A stretch of DNA of 16,356 bases, taken from positions 1 through 16,356 of the forward strand of contig JALUYN010000193.1 of assembly GCA_027012915.1 (NCBI GenBank), in the 5' to 3' direction. The stretch is from Cellvibrionaceae bacterium. Its GTDB lineage: Bacteria > Pseudomonadota > Gammaproteobacteria > Pseudomonadales > Cellvibrionaceae. Made by a program: the position numbers and the translations under genes. The notes below the pieces were generated by a model that saw nothing but the letters and a program-made list of their open reading frames with translations, made no database searches and had not been told where the DNA came from. Positions 9,750-15,711 of the stretch are shown here, one piece after another (positions within the stretch are counted from its first letter, which is position 1; every line of letters begins with the position of its first letter).

Positions 9750-10370
9750 ATGCAGCAACAGCTAATTACCATGCTTGAATTGCAAAATAGCATGAATACC
9801 AAAGTTCACAGCGATTGGCGCAACCAGGGATTTGAATGGTATCGGGCCATCTGGATCGAGTGCGGTGAGCTGTTGGATCACTACGGCTGGAAGTGGTGGA
9901 AAAAGCAGACTCCCGACGTGGATCAGGTGCAGCTCGAACTGGTGGATATCTGGCACTTCGGTTTGAGTATCCTGCTGACTTCCGGGAAATCCCTAGAGGA
10001 CCTAGCCCTGGCAATTGAGTCGCAGTTGGTGGTCGAAACTGATGAAGCTGATTTTCGCCTGGACCTCGAGCGGTTTGCTGCAGAAACTCTGACTACACAG
10101 GCTTTTTCAGTGGCCTCGTTTGCGAGATTGATGGCTGGTATCGAGCTCAGTTTTGAAGAACTCTATATTCGTTATGTGGGCAAAAATGTGCTGAATTTCT
10201 TCCGTCAGGACAATGGTTACCAAGACGGATCCTACGTTAAAAACTGGTCTGGAAAAGAAGATAACGAGCACCTGGTAGAGATTACACGGGAGCTGGATAC
10301 CGCCAGCGGGTCTTTTAAGGATGAGTTGTATCGAGCTCTCGATGAGCGATATAGACGTTTGGCTAACTAA
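9750..10370 (+). CDS. Dimeric (all-alpha) dUTP diphosphatase
   Basis: The 206-residue protein belongs to the dUTPase_2 family of all-alpha NTP pyrophosphatases, which hydrolyse dUTP (and often dUDP) to dUMP, unlike the beta-rich trimeric Dut. Metal-binding motifs are ECGE (37-40, ExxE), ELVD (63-66, ExxD), with WKWWKK between them; the C-terminal half has the family signature GKNVLNFFRQDNGY...YVKNW (144-166). The ATG at 9750 has AAGGAA 7 bases upstream. It lies 26 bp after the tatD-like gene and before mdh. Its product dUMP is the precursor for dTMP, the substrate of Tmk encoded about 3 kb upstream, although nothing shows co-regulation. Whether the genome also has a trimeric Dut cannot be seen. 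Confidence 0.9.
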   Translation: MQQQLITMLELQNSMNTKVHSDWRNQGFEWYRAIWIECGELLDHYGWKWWKKQTPDVDQVQLELVDIWHFGLSILLTSGKSLEDLALAIESQLVVETDEADFRLDLERFAAETLTTQAFSVASFARLMAGIELSFEELYIRYVGKNVLNFFRQDNGYQDGSYVKNWSGKEDNEHLVEITRELDTASGSFKDELYRALDERYRRLAN

Positions 10371-10399
10371 TCCCCGTTTTGGGATGCAATTTTTCGACA
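10370..10399 (+). terminator. Weak terminator-like hairpin after the dUTPase gene
   Basis: ATCCC (10370-10374) pairs with GGGAT (10381-10385) around a CGTTTT loop; a T-run at 10390-10394 begins 4 bases later. The stem is short and the T-run displaced, so this is a weak candidate. It begins on the last base of the dUTPase stop codon. Confidence 0.3.
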
Positions 10400-10405
10400 A
10401 GTCCC

Positions 10406-10411
10406 TATAAT
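10406..10411 (+). promoter_or_regulatory. Candidate mdh promoter (-10 box)
   Basis: A perfect TATAAT lies 77 bases before the mdh GTG, in the gap after the dUTPase gene. No good -35 is found at 16-18 bases upstream (GATGCA at 17), so an activator or another element may be involved. It would give a leader of about 70 bases that contains the hairpin at 10435-10457. Confidence 0.5.
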
Positions 10412-10434
10412 TAGGCCCGCCTCATACTGTAGGT

Positions 10435-10457
10435 AGGTCGCGAATCTTGCGCGACCT
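10435..10457 (+). other. Hairpin in the mdh 5' leader
   Basis: AGGTCGCG (10435-10442) and CGCGACCT (10450-10457) form a perfect 8-bp stem around a 7-base loop (AATCTTG). It lies about 20 bases downstream of the expected transcription start and 20 bases before the mdh ribosome site, with no T-run. It could stabilise the mRNA or bind a regulator. Confidence 0.65.
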
Positions 10458-10477
10458 GACTGTCCAAAAGACCAAAC

Positions 10478-10482
10478 GGAGA
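10478..10482 (+). promoter_or_regulatory. Ribosome site deciding the mdh GTG start
   Basis: GGAGA lies 6 bases before GTG 10489. The frame is open further upstream to a TTG at 10447, but that would start inside the leader hairpin region and has no ribosome site, so GTG 10489 is preferred. Confidence 0.75.
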
Positions 10483-10488
10483 ATTATT

Positions 10489-11472
10489 GTGAAAGCACCT
10501 GTACGTGTTGCCGTAACCGGCGCAGCTGGCCAAATCAGCTACTCCCTGTTGTTCCGCATCGCCGCTGGCGAAATGCTGGGCAAAGATCAGCCTGTAATCC
10601 TGCAGATGCTGGAAATTACCCCAGCCCTGAACGCGTTGAAAGGCGTAGCTATGGAACTGGATGACTGTGCGTTCCCTCTGCTGGCTGGCATGGTTTGCAC
10701 CGACGATCCAAACGTTGCCTTTAAAGATGCCGATTTCGCGCTGCTGGTAGGTGCTCGCCCTCGTGGCCCAGGTATGGAGCGTAAAGACCTGCTGGAAGCC
10801 AACGCTGCGATCTTCTCCGTTCAGGGTAAAGCCATCAATGATCACGCCTCCCGCGACATTAAAGTGCTGGTAGTTGGCAACCCTGCCAACACCAATGCTC
10901 TTATCGCCCAGCGCAATGCTCCAGATATCGATCCTCGTCAGTTCACTGCCATGATGCGTCTGGATCACAACCGTGCCATGAGCCAACTGGCTGAGAAGAC
11001 CGGCAAGACCATCAACGACGTTAAGAACGTTATTATCTGGGGTAATCACTCCGCTACTCAGTACCCAGACATTCACAACACCACAGTTGACGGTGCTGAC
11101 GCAATGGGCCTGATCGAGCAGGACTGGTACGAAAACGACTTTATCCCTACCGTACAACAGCGTGGCGCAGCCATTATCCAGGCTCGCGGTGCTTCTTCTG
11201 CAGCTTCTGCCGCTAACGCCGCTATTTTCCACATGCGCGATTGGGCTCTGGGCACTCCAGAGGGCGAATATGTAACCATGGGCGTATACTCCGACGGTTC
11301 TTACGGTATCGAAGAAGGCCTGATCTACGGTTACCCTTGCACTTGTAAAGACGGTGACTGGACTATCGTTCAAGGTATCGAGACCAACGATTTCTCTCGT
11401 GGAAAGATGGCCGCTACCGAAACCGAGCTGAAAGAAGAGCGTGATGCAGTAAAAGATCTGCTGCCTTCTTAA
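10489..11472 (+). CDS. mdh: NAD-dependent malate dehydrogenase Mdh
   Basis: Mdh interconverts malate and oxaloacetate in the TCA cycle, in the cytoplasm. From GTG 10489 it has 327 residues. Seen in order: the nucleotide-binding loop TGAAGQIS (10-17), the substrate loop [15 protein letters not shown] (88-102), NPANTNA (131-137), Asp159 in MRLDHNR, and the catalytic His187 in [11 protein letters not shown]. The sequence is of the roughly 326-residue soluble type found in Pseudomonas relatives, Burkholderia and Thermus rather than the 312-residue E. coli type. Codon use is strongly biased (ctg, gct, gtt, cgt), pointing to high expression. It forms its own unit: promoter, leader hairpin and terminator all lie around it. 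A long antisense open frame covers the gene but is a codon-bias artefact. Confidence 0.96.
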   Translation: MKAPVRVAVTGAAGQISYSLLFRIAAGEMLGKDQPVILQMLEITPALNALKGVAMELDDCAFPLLAGMVCTDDPNVAFKDADFALLVGARPRGPGMERKDLLEANAAIFSVQGKAINDHASRDIKVLVVGNPANTNALIAQRNAPDIDPRQFTAMMRLDHNRAMSQLAEKTGKTINDVKNVIIWGNHSATQYPDIHNTTVDGADAMGLIEQDWYENDFIPTVQQRGAAIIQARGASSAASAANAAIFHMRDWALGTPEGEYVTMGVYSDGSYGIEEGLIYGYPCTCKDGDWTIVQGIETNDFSRGKMAATETELKEERDAVKDLLPS

Positions 11473-11493
11473 TATTGCCGTCGGTACGATAGC

Positions 11494-11521
11494 AAAAGCG
11501 CGGCTTGTCCGCGCTTTTTTT
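11494..11521 (+). terminator. Intrinsic terminator after mdh
   Basis: AAAAGCGCGG (11494-11503) and CCGCGCTTTT (11509-11518) form a perfect 10-bp stem with a CTTGT loop and seven consecutive T at 11515-11521. It lies 21 bases after the mdh stop. Confidence 0.92.
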
Positions 11522-11740
11522 ATGCCCAGGGAAGGGCTGTATGCAGTTGAGAGGCACGGACGCCGGAAACTGCGATGCCCATGGAAGGACGGGCAGATAT
11601 CTGCTCCTGCAATATCTGCACTTCCGCCGTCCATGGCGGTCGTATGCAATTGAGAGGCATGGACAAGGTGAATTGGAGCAAAGCTCCAAGAGAAGGTGCC
11701 CTGGGGTATGCCGGAAACTGCGATACCCAGGGAAGGGCGA
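11522..11740. repeat. REP/BIME-like array of diverged repeats with hairpins
   Basis: Non-coding array between mdh and bcp. Unit A (11539-11561 and 11642-11664, 21 of 23 identical) contains TTGAGAGGCA. Unit B (11562-11591 and 11710-11739, 27 of 30 identical) begins GCCGGAAACTGCGAT. A 16-base core of type ATGCCCAGGGAAGGGC occurs at 11522, 11575 and 11723; the last two are the tails of unit B and pair with inverted partners at 11627-11636 and 11699-11709. In the first copy A and B abut; in the second they are separated by 45 bases that hold another hairpin, TTGGAGC (11673) with GCTCCAA (11683). The layout resembles bacterial interspersed mosaic repeats; copy number elsewhere in the genome is unknown. 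Confidence 0.8.
11579..11636. repeat. Long imperfect inverted repeat inside the array
   Basis: CCAT (11579-11582), GGACGG (11587-11592) and GCAGATAT (11593-11600) pair with ATGG (11633-11636), CCGTCC (11627-11632) and ATATCTGC (11612-11619) respectively. The innermost 8-bp stem has an 11-base loop; two small bulges interrupt the stem. This is the largest foldable element of the array. Confidence 0.7.
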
Positions 11741-11746
11741 CCACAA

Positions 11747-11755
11747 TGCTATAAT
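11747..11755 (+). promoter_or_regulatory. Extended -10 promoter for the peroxiredoxin gene
   Basis: TGCTATAAT is a perfect extended -10 element (TGnTATAAT), 35 bases before the ATG at 11790. The matching -35 position (about 11727-11732) falls inside the last repeat core and is a poor -35, which extended -10 promoters tolerate. Confidence 0.65.
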
Positions 11756-11789
11756 TCAACGTTTATATAACCCAGAAGGATTCCGCAGT

Positions 11790-12263
11790 ATGGCTTACCC
11801 AAAAATTGGAAATCTGGCTCCCGCGTTTACGCTGCAGCGTCAGGATGGTGAAAAGGTTTCATTAAAAGACTTTCGCGACAAAAGTCAGGTGGTGTTGTAC
11901 TTTTATCCGAAAGCCATGACGCCTGGGTGTACGACCCAAGCTTGCGGAATTCGTGACACGATCGACATCTTTAAAGAGCTGGATACGGTAGTCTTAGGTG
12001 TCAGCCCCGATCCTTATCCGAGACTGCAACGCTTTATCGACAAGCAAAATCTGAATTTTGATCTATTGTCAGATGAGGATCATGCGATTGCAGAGAAGTA
12101 CGGCGTTTGGGGGCTCAAGAAGTTCATGGGTCGAGAGTTTATGGGCATCCTCAGAACCACCTTTATAATTGGGAAGGATGGCCGCCTTAAGCACGTAATG
12201 GATAAATTCAAGACCAAAAGTCACCATGATGATGTGATTGCTTTGCTCAAGGGCGAGCAGTAA
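11790..12263 (+). CDS. bcp: Thioredoxin-dependent peroxiredoxin, Bcp/PrxQ type
   Basis: Bcp-type peroxiredoxins reduce hydrogen peroxide and organic hydroperoxides through a reactive cysteine in the cytoplasm. The 157-residue protein has PAFTLQRQDGEKVSLKDF near the N-terminus and the active site YPKAMTPGCTTQACGIRD (40-57), with peroxidatic Cys47 in the TPGC motif and the resolving Cys52 five residues later, the atypical 2-Cys PrxQ pattern. The conserved Arg of GILRTTFIIG follows. ATG 11790 is chosen for AAGGA 9 bases upstream and the family N-terminus. The frame continues upstream through the repeat array but that extension is not protein-like. The AraC-like gene follows about 100 bases later in the same direction with no terminator between. 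Confidence 0.94.
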   Translation: MAYPKIGNLAPAFTLQRQDGEKVSLKDFRDKSQVVLYFYPKAMTPGCTTQACGIRDTIDIFKELDTVVLGVSPDPYPRLQRFIDKQNLNFDLLSDEDHAIAEKYGVWGLKKFMGREFMGILRTTFIIGKDGRLKHVMDKFKTKSHHDDVIALLKGEQ

Positions 12264-12351
12264 AACACGAAACCAGCCAGTCATAAACTTGGACGGCATA
12301 GGGGTTTTGTGGCATTCTTCTGGGACAACGGACGTATCGCTCACAATAGGG

Positions 12352-12358
12352 AAGGAGG
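12352..12358 (+). promoter_or_regulatory. Ribosome site deciding the AraC-like start
   Basis: AAGGAGG is a near-perfect Shine-Dalgarno sequence 5 bases before GTG 12364. Upstream in-frame TTG codons (12238, 12289) lack any such site, so the short protein is the better model. Confidence 0.7.
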
Positions 12359-12363
12359 TGTTT

Positions 12364-12801
12364 GTGGCTCAACTGCAGGAACAATACGTTTCGGTAGCCT
12401 ACGGTGAAAGGCACCAGGACGATAAAATCGGTACTTATCAGGAGTACCTTGAGGCAGCCAAACTGCCTGAGCTGTATGGCATATCTGCGCGGGTTATTGA
12501 CACCTTGGTTGGCAGAATTGGTCATTCATCACTTTCTGCGAATGATATAGCCAGTGATCTCAATGTTTCCAAGCGCACATTACAACGTCGACTGCAGCAA
12601 CAGGGGCTCAGCTTTACCGAGTTGCGTGATCGGGTTCGCCTGAATTACGTACTGCCATTGTTGACTGCCAATGAAATCAGCATTGATCGCCTGTCATCGA
12701 TGCTCGATTTCTCAGACAGAACCAGTTTCACGCTGGCGTTCAAGCGCTGGACCGGCCTTTCCCCCAACGCGTTCCGTAAATTATTCCGGGATTATGTATA
12801 A
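12364..12801 (+). CDS. Short AraC-type HTH transcription regulator
   Basis: The 145-residue protein is essentially only an AraC/XylS DNA-binding domain. The first helix-turn-helix is around 57-77 (LSANDIASDLNVSKRTLQRRL) and the second around 105-130 (SIDRLSSMLDFSDRTSFTLAFKRWTGLSPNAFRK), the usual paired pattern. The first 45 residues do not look like a known sensor domain, whereas typical family members have 150-200 residues there, so this is either a small stand-alone regulator or a gene that lost its 5' part. The frame remains open upstream to 12238 but without recognisable domain sequence. It follows bcp in the same direction, so it may sit in the peroxiredoxin transcript; its target and inducer are unknown. 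Confidence 0.85.
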   Translation: MAQLQEQYVSVAYGERHQDDKIGTYQEYLEAAKLPELYGISARVIDTLVGRIGHSSLSANDIASDLNVSKRTLQRRLQQQGLSFTELRDRVRLNYVLPLLTANEISIDRLSSMLDFSDRTSFTLAFKRWTGLSPNAFRKLFRDYV

Positions 12802-12826
12802 GCCCTTACGATAAGGGCTTATCGTA
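12798..12826 (+). other. Two mutually exclusive hairpins at the AraC-like 3' end
   Basis: ATAAGCCCTTA (12798-12808) pairs with TAAGGGCTTAT (12812-12822), an 11-bp stem that includes the stop codon. Alternatively TACGATAA (12807-12814) pairs with TTATCGTA (12819-12826) around GGGC. The two cannot form together. There is no T-run directly after either, so simple intrinsic termination is doubtful. Confidence 0.6.
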
Positions 12827-12913
12827 TTCCAATCGACCTATTTACATTGCCTGATTTTTTCAAAAAAGGTAGAGTTCGTTGTCTCTAACATTTTGAATTA
12901 ATGAGGAAAATCG

Positions 12914-13246
12914 ATGGGTTTCTTTATCCCTGCCGCAATGGCTCAAGCACAGGCACCTGCACCGGAAGCCAATCCAATGGTGACCTTGGTCATGTTTGGT
13001 GGCCTGTTTGTGTTTATGTACCTGTTTATCATCCGCCCGCAGCGCAAGCGCCAGAAAGAGCATGACTCTTTGGTAGGATCTATCAGTAAAGGCGATGAAG
13101 TCGTCATGAGCAGTGGCATGCTGGGTAAGGTTGTGAAGGTAGACGATACCTATCTGGTGCTCGAGACAGGCAATAACATCGAACTCAAATTCCAGAAGAT
13201 TGCGGTACACGCCGTTCTACCGAAGGGCACAATCAAGTCCATCTAA
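12914..13246 (+). CDS. yajC: YajC, accessory subunit of the Sec translocon
   Basis: YajC is a small inner-membrane protein associated with SecDF in the Sec export machinery. The 110-residue protein has a short N-terminal periplasmic segment (MGFFIPAAMAQAQAPAPE), one membrane helix at about 21-40 ending in FIIRPQRKRQKEH, and a cytoplasmic domain with LVGSISKGDEVVMSSGMLGKV, all hallmarks of YajC. The start at ATG 12914 has AGGAA 5-6 bases upstream. It is monocistronic here: a hairpin region lies upstream and a strong terminator just after. The usual neighbours tgt, secD and secF are absent from this window, so this may be an orphan or a second copy. Family identity is firm; role as the main YajC is not. 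Confidence 0.92.
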   Translation: MGFFIPAAMAQAQAPAPEANPMVTLVMFGGLFVFMYLFIIRPQRKRQKEHDSLVGSISKGDEVVMSSGMLGKVVKVDDTYLVLETGNNIELKFQKIAVHAVLPKGTIKSI

Positions 13247-13248
13247 AT

Positions 13249-13274
13249 AAAAAGGCAGCTCAGCTGCCTTTTTT
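13249..13274 (+). terminator. Intrinsic terminator after yajC
   Basis: AAAAAGGCAG (13249-13258) and CTGCCTTTTT (13264-13273) form a perfect 10-bp stem around CTCAG, with six T at 13269-13274. It starts 2 bases after the yajC stop codon. Confidence 0.9.
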
Positions 13275-13314
13275 AATGCCTGAAGTTATCGTTTGCCGCC
13301 AGGTGAACCATCAA

Positions 13315-13319
13315 GAGGG
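13315..13319 (+). promoter_or_regulatory. Ribosome site deciding the start of the PLP enzyme
   Basis: GAGGG lies 6 bases before GTG 13326. The upstream in-frame TTG at 13293 has no comparable site and would begin only 19 bases after the yajC terminator. Confidence 0.65.
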
Positions 13320-13325
13320 TACCCC

Positions 13326-14333
13326 GTGATCTCCTTTGAATTCCCAAGTAAAGTGCCACTGGCACAAATTCCCACACCTATGCATCGTCTGGAACGAATC
13401 TCCGAGGAGCTCAATGCGGATATATGGATTAAAAGGGATGATCTTACCGGTTCTGTAATGACTGGAAACAAAGTGCGCAAGTTGGAGTACACCATCGGGC
13501 GGGCTATAGAAGAAGGCGCTGACACATTGATTACCTGCGGTGGTCTTCAATCGAACCACTGTCGGGCAACTGCTGCGGCAGGTGCGCAATTGGGGCTGGA
13601 TGTAAACCTGTTGTTGCGAGGGCCGCTAGAGGCTATGGCGGATGGTAATCTGCTGTTGGATGGCCTGTTTGGTGCCGAAGTGGATATCATCAATGGTAAA
13701 GCCAACCACGCCAGACTTCCGGAATTGATGGAAGCTAAAGCCCGGGAGCTGAGGGCTAAAGGAAAGAGCCCGTTTACTATTCCCATTGGCGCCAGTGATG
13801 GCATCGGGATCTGGGGCTATATCAGCGCCGCCTCGGAGATGGCTGCAGATTTTTCAGTGCATGGTTTTACGCCAGACTTTATTGTCTGTGCCAGCGGCTC
13901 CGGGGGAACACAGGCCGGACTAACCGTGGGTTGTGAAGCTCAAAATATTGGCAGTCAGGTGCTGGGGTTTGCGGTGTGTGATGATGAGGACTATTTCCAA
14001 AGCAAAATTCGTGAGGATCTCGGCTTATGGCAATCGCTGTATGATATCGATGGCGATCTGGATCAGCTTAGTATTCAGGTTAATGATAGCTACATAGGCC
14101 CGGGGTACGCGAAGGCTGGCCCTGAGATTTTTGAGTGTATTCAGTGGTTAGCTCGACTTGAAGGTGTCGTACTCGACCCGGTCTATACCGGAAAAGCCTT
14201 CTACGGACTTGTCAGTGAAATACGCAACGGTGCGCTTGGGCAAAATCCCAAGATCTTGTTTGTGCACACCGGTGGCTTATTTGGAATCTATCCTTATCGG
14301 GACAAATTTAGTATAAAAGTTAATAATAGCTAA
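13326..14333 (+). CDS. D-cysteine desulfhydrase/ACC deaminase family PLP enzyme
   Basis: A 335-residue fold-type II PLP enzyme of the group that includes D-cysteine desulfhydrase (D-cysteine to pyruvate, sulfide and ammonia) and 1-aminocyclopropane-1-carboxylate deaminase. The PLP lysine is Lys49 in TGNKVRKLEY, QSNH is at 75-78, the phosphate-binding loop SGSGGTQAG at 190-198, and HTGG at 314-317. At DPVYTGKAFYGL (284-295) there is Thr288 where true ACC deaminases have the catalytic Glu (DPVYEGK), which favours D-cysteine desulfhydrase or a related D-amino-acid lyase. The exact substrate is inferred, not shown. An AGCS amino-acid symporter begins 17 bases after its stop, so the two are probably one operon for uptake and breakdown of a small amino acid. 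Confidence 0.88.
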   Translation: MISFEFPSKVPLAQIPTPMHRLERISEELNADIWIKRDDLTGSVMTGNKVRKLEYTIGRAIEEGADTLITCGGLQSNHCRATAAAGAQLGLDVNLLLRGPLEAMADGNLLLDGLFGAEVDIINGKANHARLPELMEAKARELRAKGKSPFTIPIGASDGIGIWGYISAASEMAADFSVHGFTPDFIVCASGSGGTQAGLTVGCEAQNIGSQVLGFAVCDDEDYFQSKIREDLGLWQSLYDIDGDLDQLSIQVNDSYIGPGYAKAGPEIFECIQWLARLEGVVLDPVYTGKAFYGLVSEIRNGALGQNPKILFVHTGGLFGIYPYRDKFSIKVNNS

Positions 14334-14350
14334 CAAAAAAGAGTGAAAGT

Positions 14351-15682
14351 ATGGAATTCTTGAGCGCAGTCAGTGGGATTGTCTGGGGTCCCTATATGTT
14401 GACCCTGATTCTGGGGACCGGCGTTGTGTTGATGGTGCGTCTTGGGGGCATGCCGATTTTAAAAATTGGCTATGGTTTCAAGCAATTGTTTCGTGGGCGT
14501 AAAGCTGAGAGTGGAGAGGGCGTAATTACACCCTTTGCCGCATTGATGACGTCGCTGTCGGCCACAATCGGCACCGGGAATATTGCCGGAGTCGCGACTG
14601 CTATCGGCCTTGGTGGCCCCGGAGCACTGTTTTGGATGTGGTGTAGTGCCCTGGTAGGTATGGCAACTAAATACTCAGAGGCGGTGTGTGCCGTGCATTT
14701 TCGCGAGGTAGACGACAAGGGCGATCACGTTGGTGGGCCCATGTACTATATTCGCAACGGTCTCGGTGAAAACTGGCGCTGGCTGGCGATACTATTTGCG
14801 ATATTCGGTGCGTTCGCCGGATTTGGAATCGGTAATGGCGTTCAAGCTAATTCTGTATCGTCTGCGATGAATAACGCTTTTGGTGTCAGTGAAACGGTCA
14901 CTGCCGTTGTTATGATGGCGTTAGTGGCTCTCGTATTGATCGGTGGCGTGCGGCGAATAGCGGATGTGGCAACACGACTTGTGCCGATGATGGCGATCTT
15001 GTACATCCTGGCAGGCGTTACCGTGTTGTTGCTCAATATCGGTGGTATCCCTGATGCGCTTGCCTTGGTCGTCAAAAGTGCGTTCTCTTCCGAAGCAGTT
15101 GGCGGTGGAGCTGCTGGTACAGCCGTTATGTTGGCGATTCAGTTTGGTGTGGCCCGTGGGGTTTTTTCCAATGAGGCGGGACTGGGTAGCGCGCCCATTG
15201 CGCACGCGGCGGCAAAGACCGACAGCCCGGTGCGTCAGGGTACTGTGGCCATGCTGGGTACTTTTATCGATACTTTGATTATTTGTTCCATTACCGGTCT
15301 GGCGATCATTGTTACCGGCGTGTGGGATGGTGAGGCCAAAGGCGCGGCCATGTCGCAAGCGGCCTTTGCCAGCAGTTTGCCCTACGGCGATATCTTGATT
15401 TCGCTAGGGCTTTGCGTTTTTGCCTTTACTACCATTCTCGGCTGGAGTTACTACGGTGAGCGCTGCGCAGAGTACCTATTGGGTACCAGGGTTATAGTGC
15501 CATTTCGAGTAATCTGGGTCGCAGTGGTTGGAGTTGGTGCGATCAGTGAACTTGAAGCTATCTGGTTGGTGGCCGACATTCTCAATGGTTTGATGGCCGT
15601 ACCAAATCTGATTGCGCTGTTGCTGCTCTCGGGCGTTGTCGCCAAGTTGACCCGCGAGTATTTTGACCGCGCCGGTGACTGA
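14351..15682 (+). CDS. AGCS-family sodium:alanine/glycine symporter
   Basis: An inner-membrane secondary transporter of 443 residues that couples sodium (or proton) entry to uptake of alanine, glycine or their D-forms. About ten or eleven hydrophobic segments are visible. Family motifs are SATIGTGNIAGVATAIGLGGPGALFWMW (70-97) followed by GMATKYSE (103-110), GGPMYYI (128-134), and GVARGVFSNEAGLGSAPIAHAAAKT (266-290). ATG 14351 has a modest purine-rich site (AAGAGTG) upstream and lies 17 bp after the PLP enzyme, implying co-transcription and that the carrier brings in that enzyme's substrate, although AGCS specificity cannot be read from sequence. It converges on the PhoX-like gene with a 29-bp gap and no clear terminator. 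Confidence 0.93.
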   Translation: MEFLSAVSGIVWGPYMLTLILGTGVVLMVRLGGMPILKIGYGFKQLFRGRKAESGEGVITPFAALMTSLSATIGTGNIAGVATAIGLGGPGALFWMWCSALVGMATKYSEAVCAVHFREVDDKGDHVGGPMYYIRNGLGENWRWLAILFAIFGAFAGFGIGNGVQANSVSSAMNNAFGVSETVTAVVMMALVALVLIGGVRRIADVATRLVPMMAILYILAGVTVLLLNIGGIPDALALVVKSAFSSEAVGGGAAGTAVMLAIQFGVARGVFSNEAGLGSAPIAHAAAKTDSPVRQGTVAMLGTFIDTLIICSITGLAIIVTGVWDGEAKGAAMSQAAFASSLPYGDILISLGLCVFAFTTILGWSYYGERCAEYLLGTRVIVPFRVIWVAVVGVGAISELEAIWLVADILNGLMAVPNLIALLLLSGVVAKLTREYFDRAGD

Positions 15683-15711
15683 CACCGACGCGAAGTTCAG
15701 GCGGCTGTCGA

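Noticed and set aside
10411..11649. A 412-codon open frame antisense to mdh
   Set aside because: It lies entirely opposite mdh, encodes no recognisable domain, and arises from the biased codon use of mdh on the other strand; mdh is unmistakable.
11505..11789. N-terminal extension of the peroxiredoxin frame, and - strand frames through the same area
   Set aside because: They translate the repeat array; Cys/Arg-rich or Pro-rich sequence with no domain, and a good ribosome site and family N-terminus place the start at 11790.
12855..12867. TTTTTTCAAAAAA as a terminator or promoter element upstream of yajC
   Set aside because: A one-base loop cannot fold, and the surrounding -35/-10 candidates (TTGCCT/TAGAGT) are weak.
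15668..15692. Imperfect inverted repeat at the agcS/phoX-like junction as a bidirectional terminator
   Set aside because: The stem has mismatches and there is no T-run on either side.
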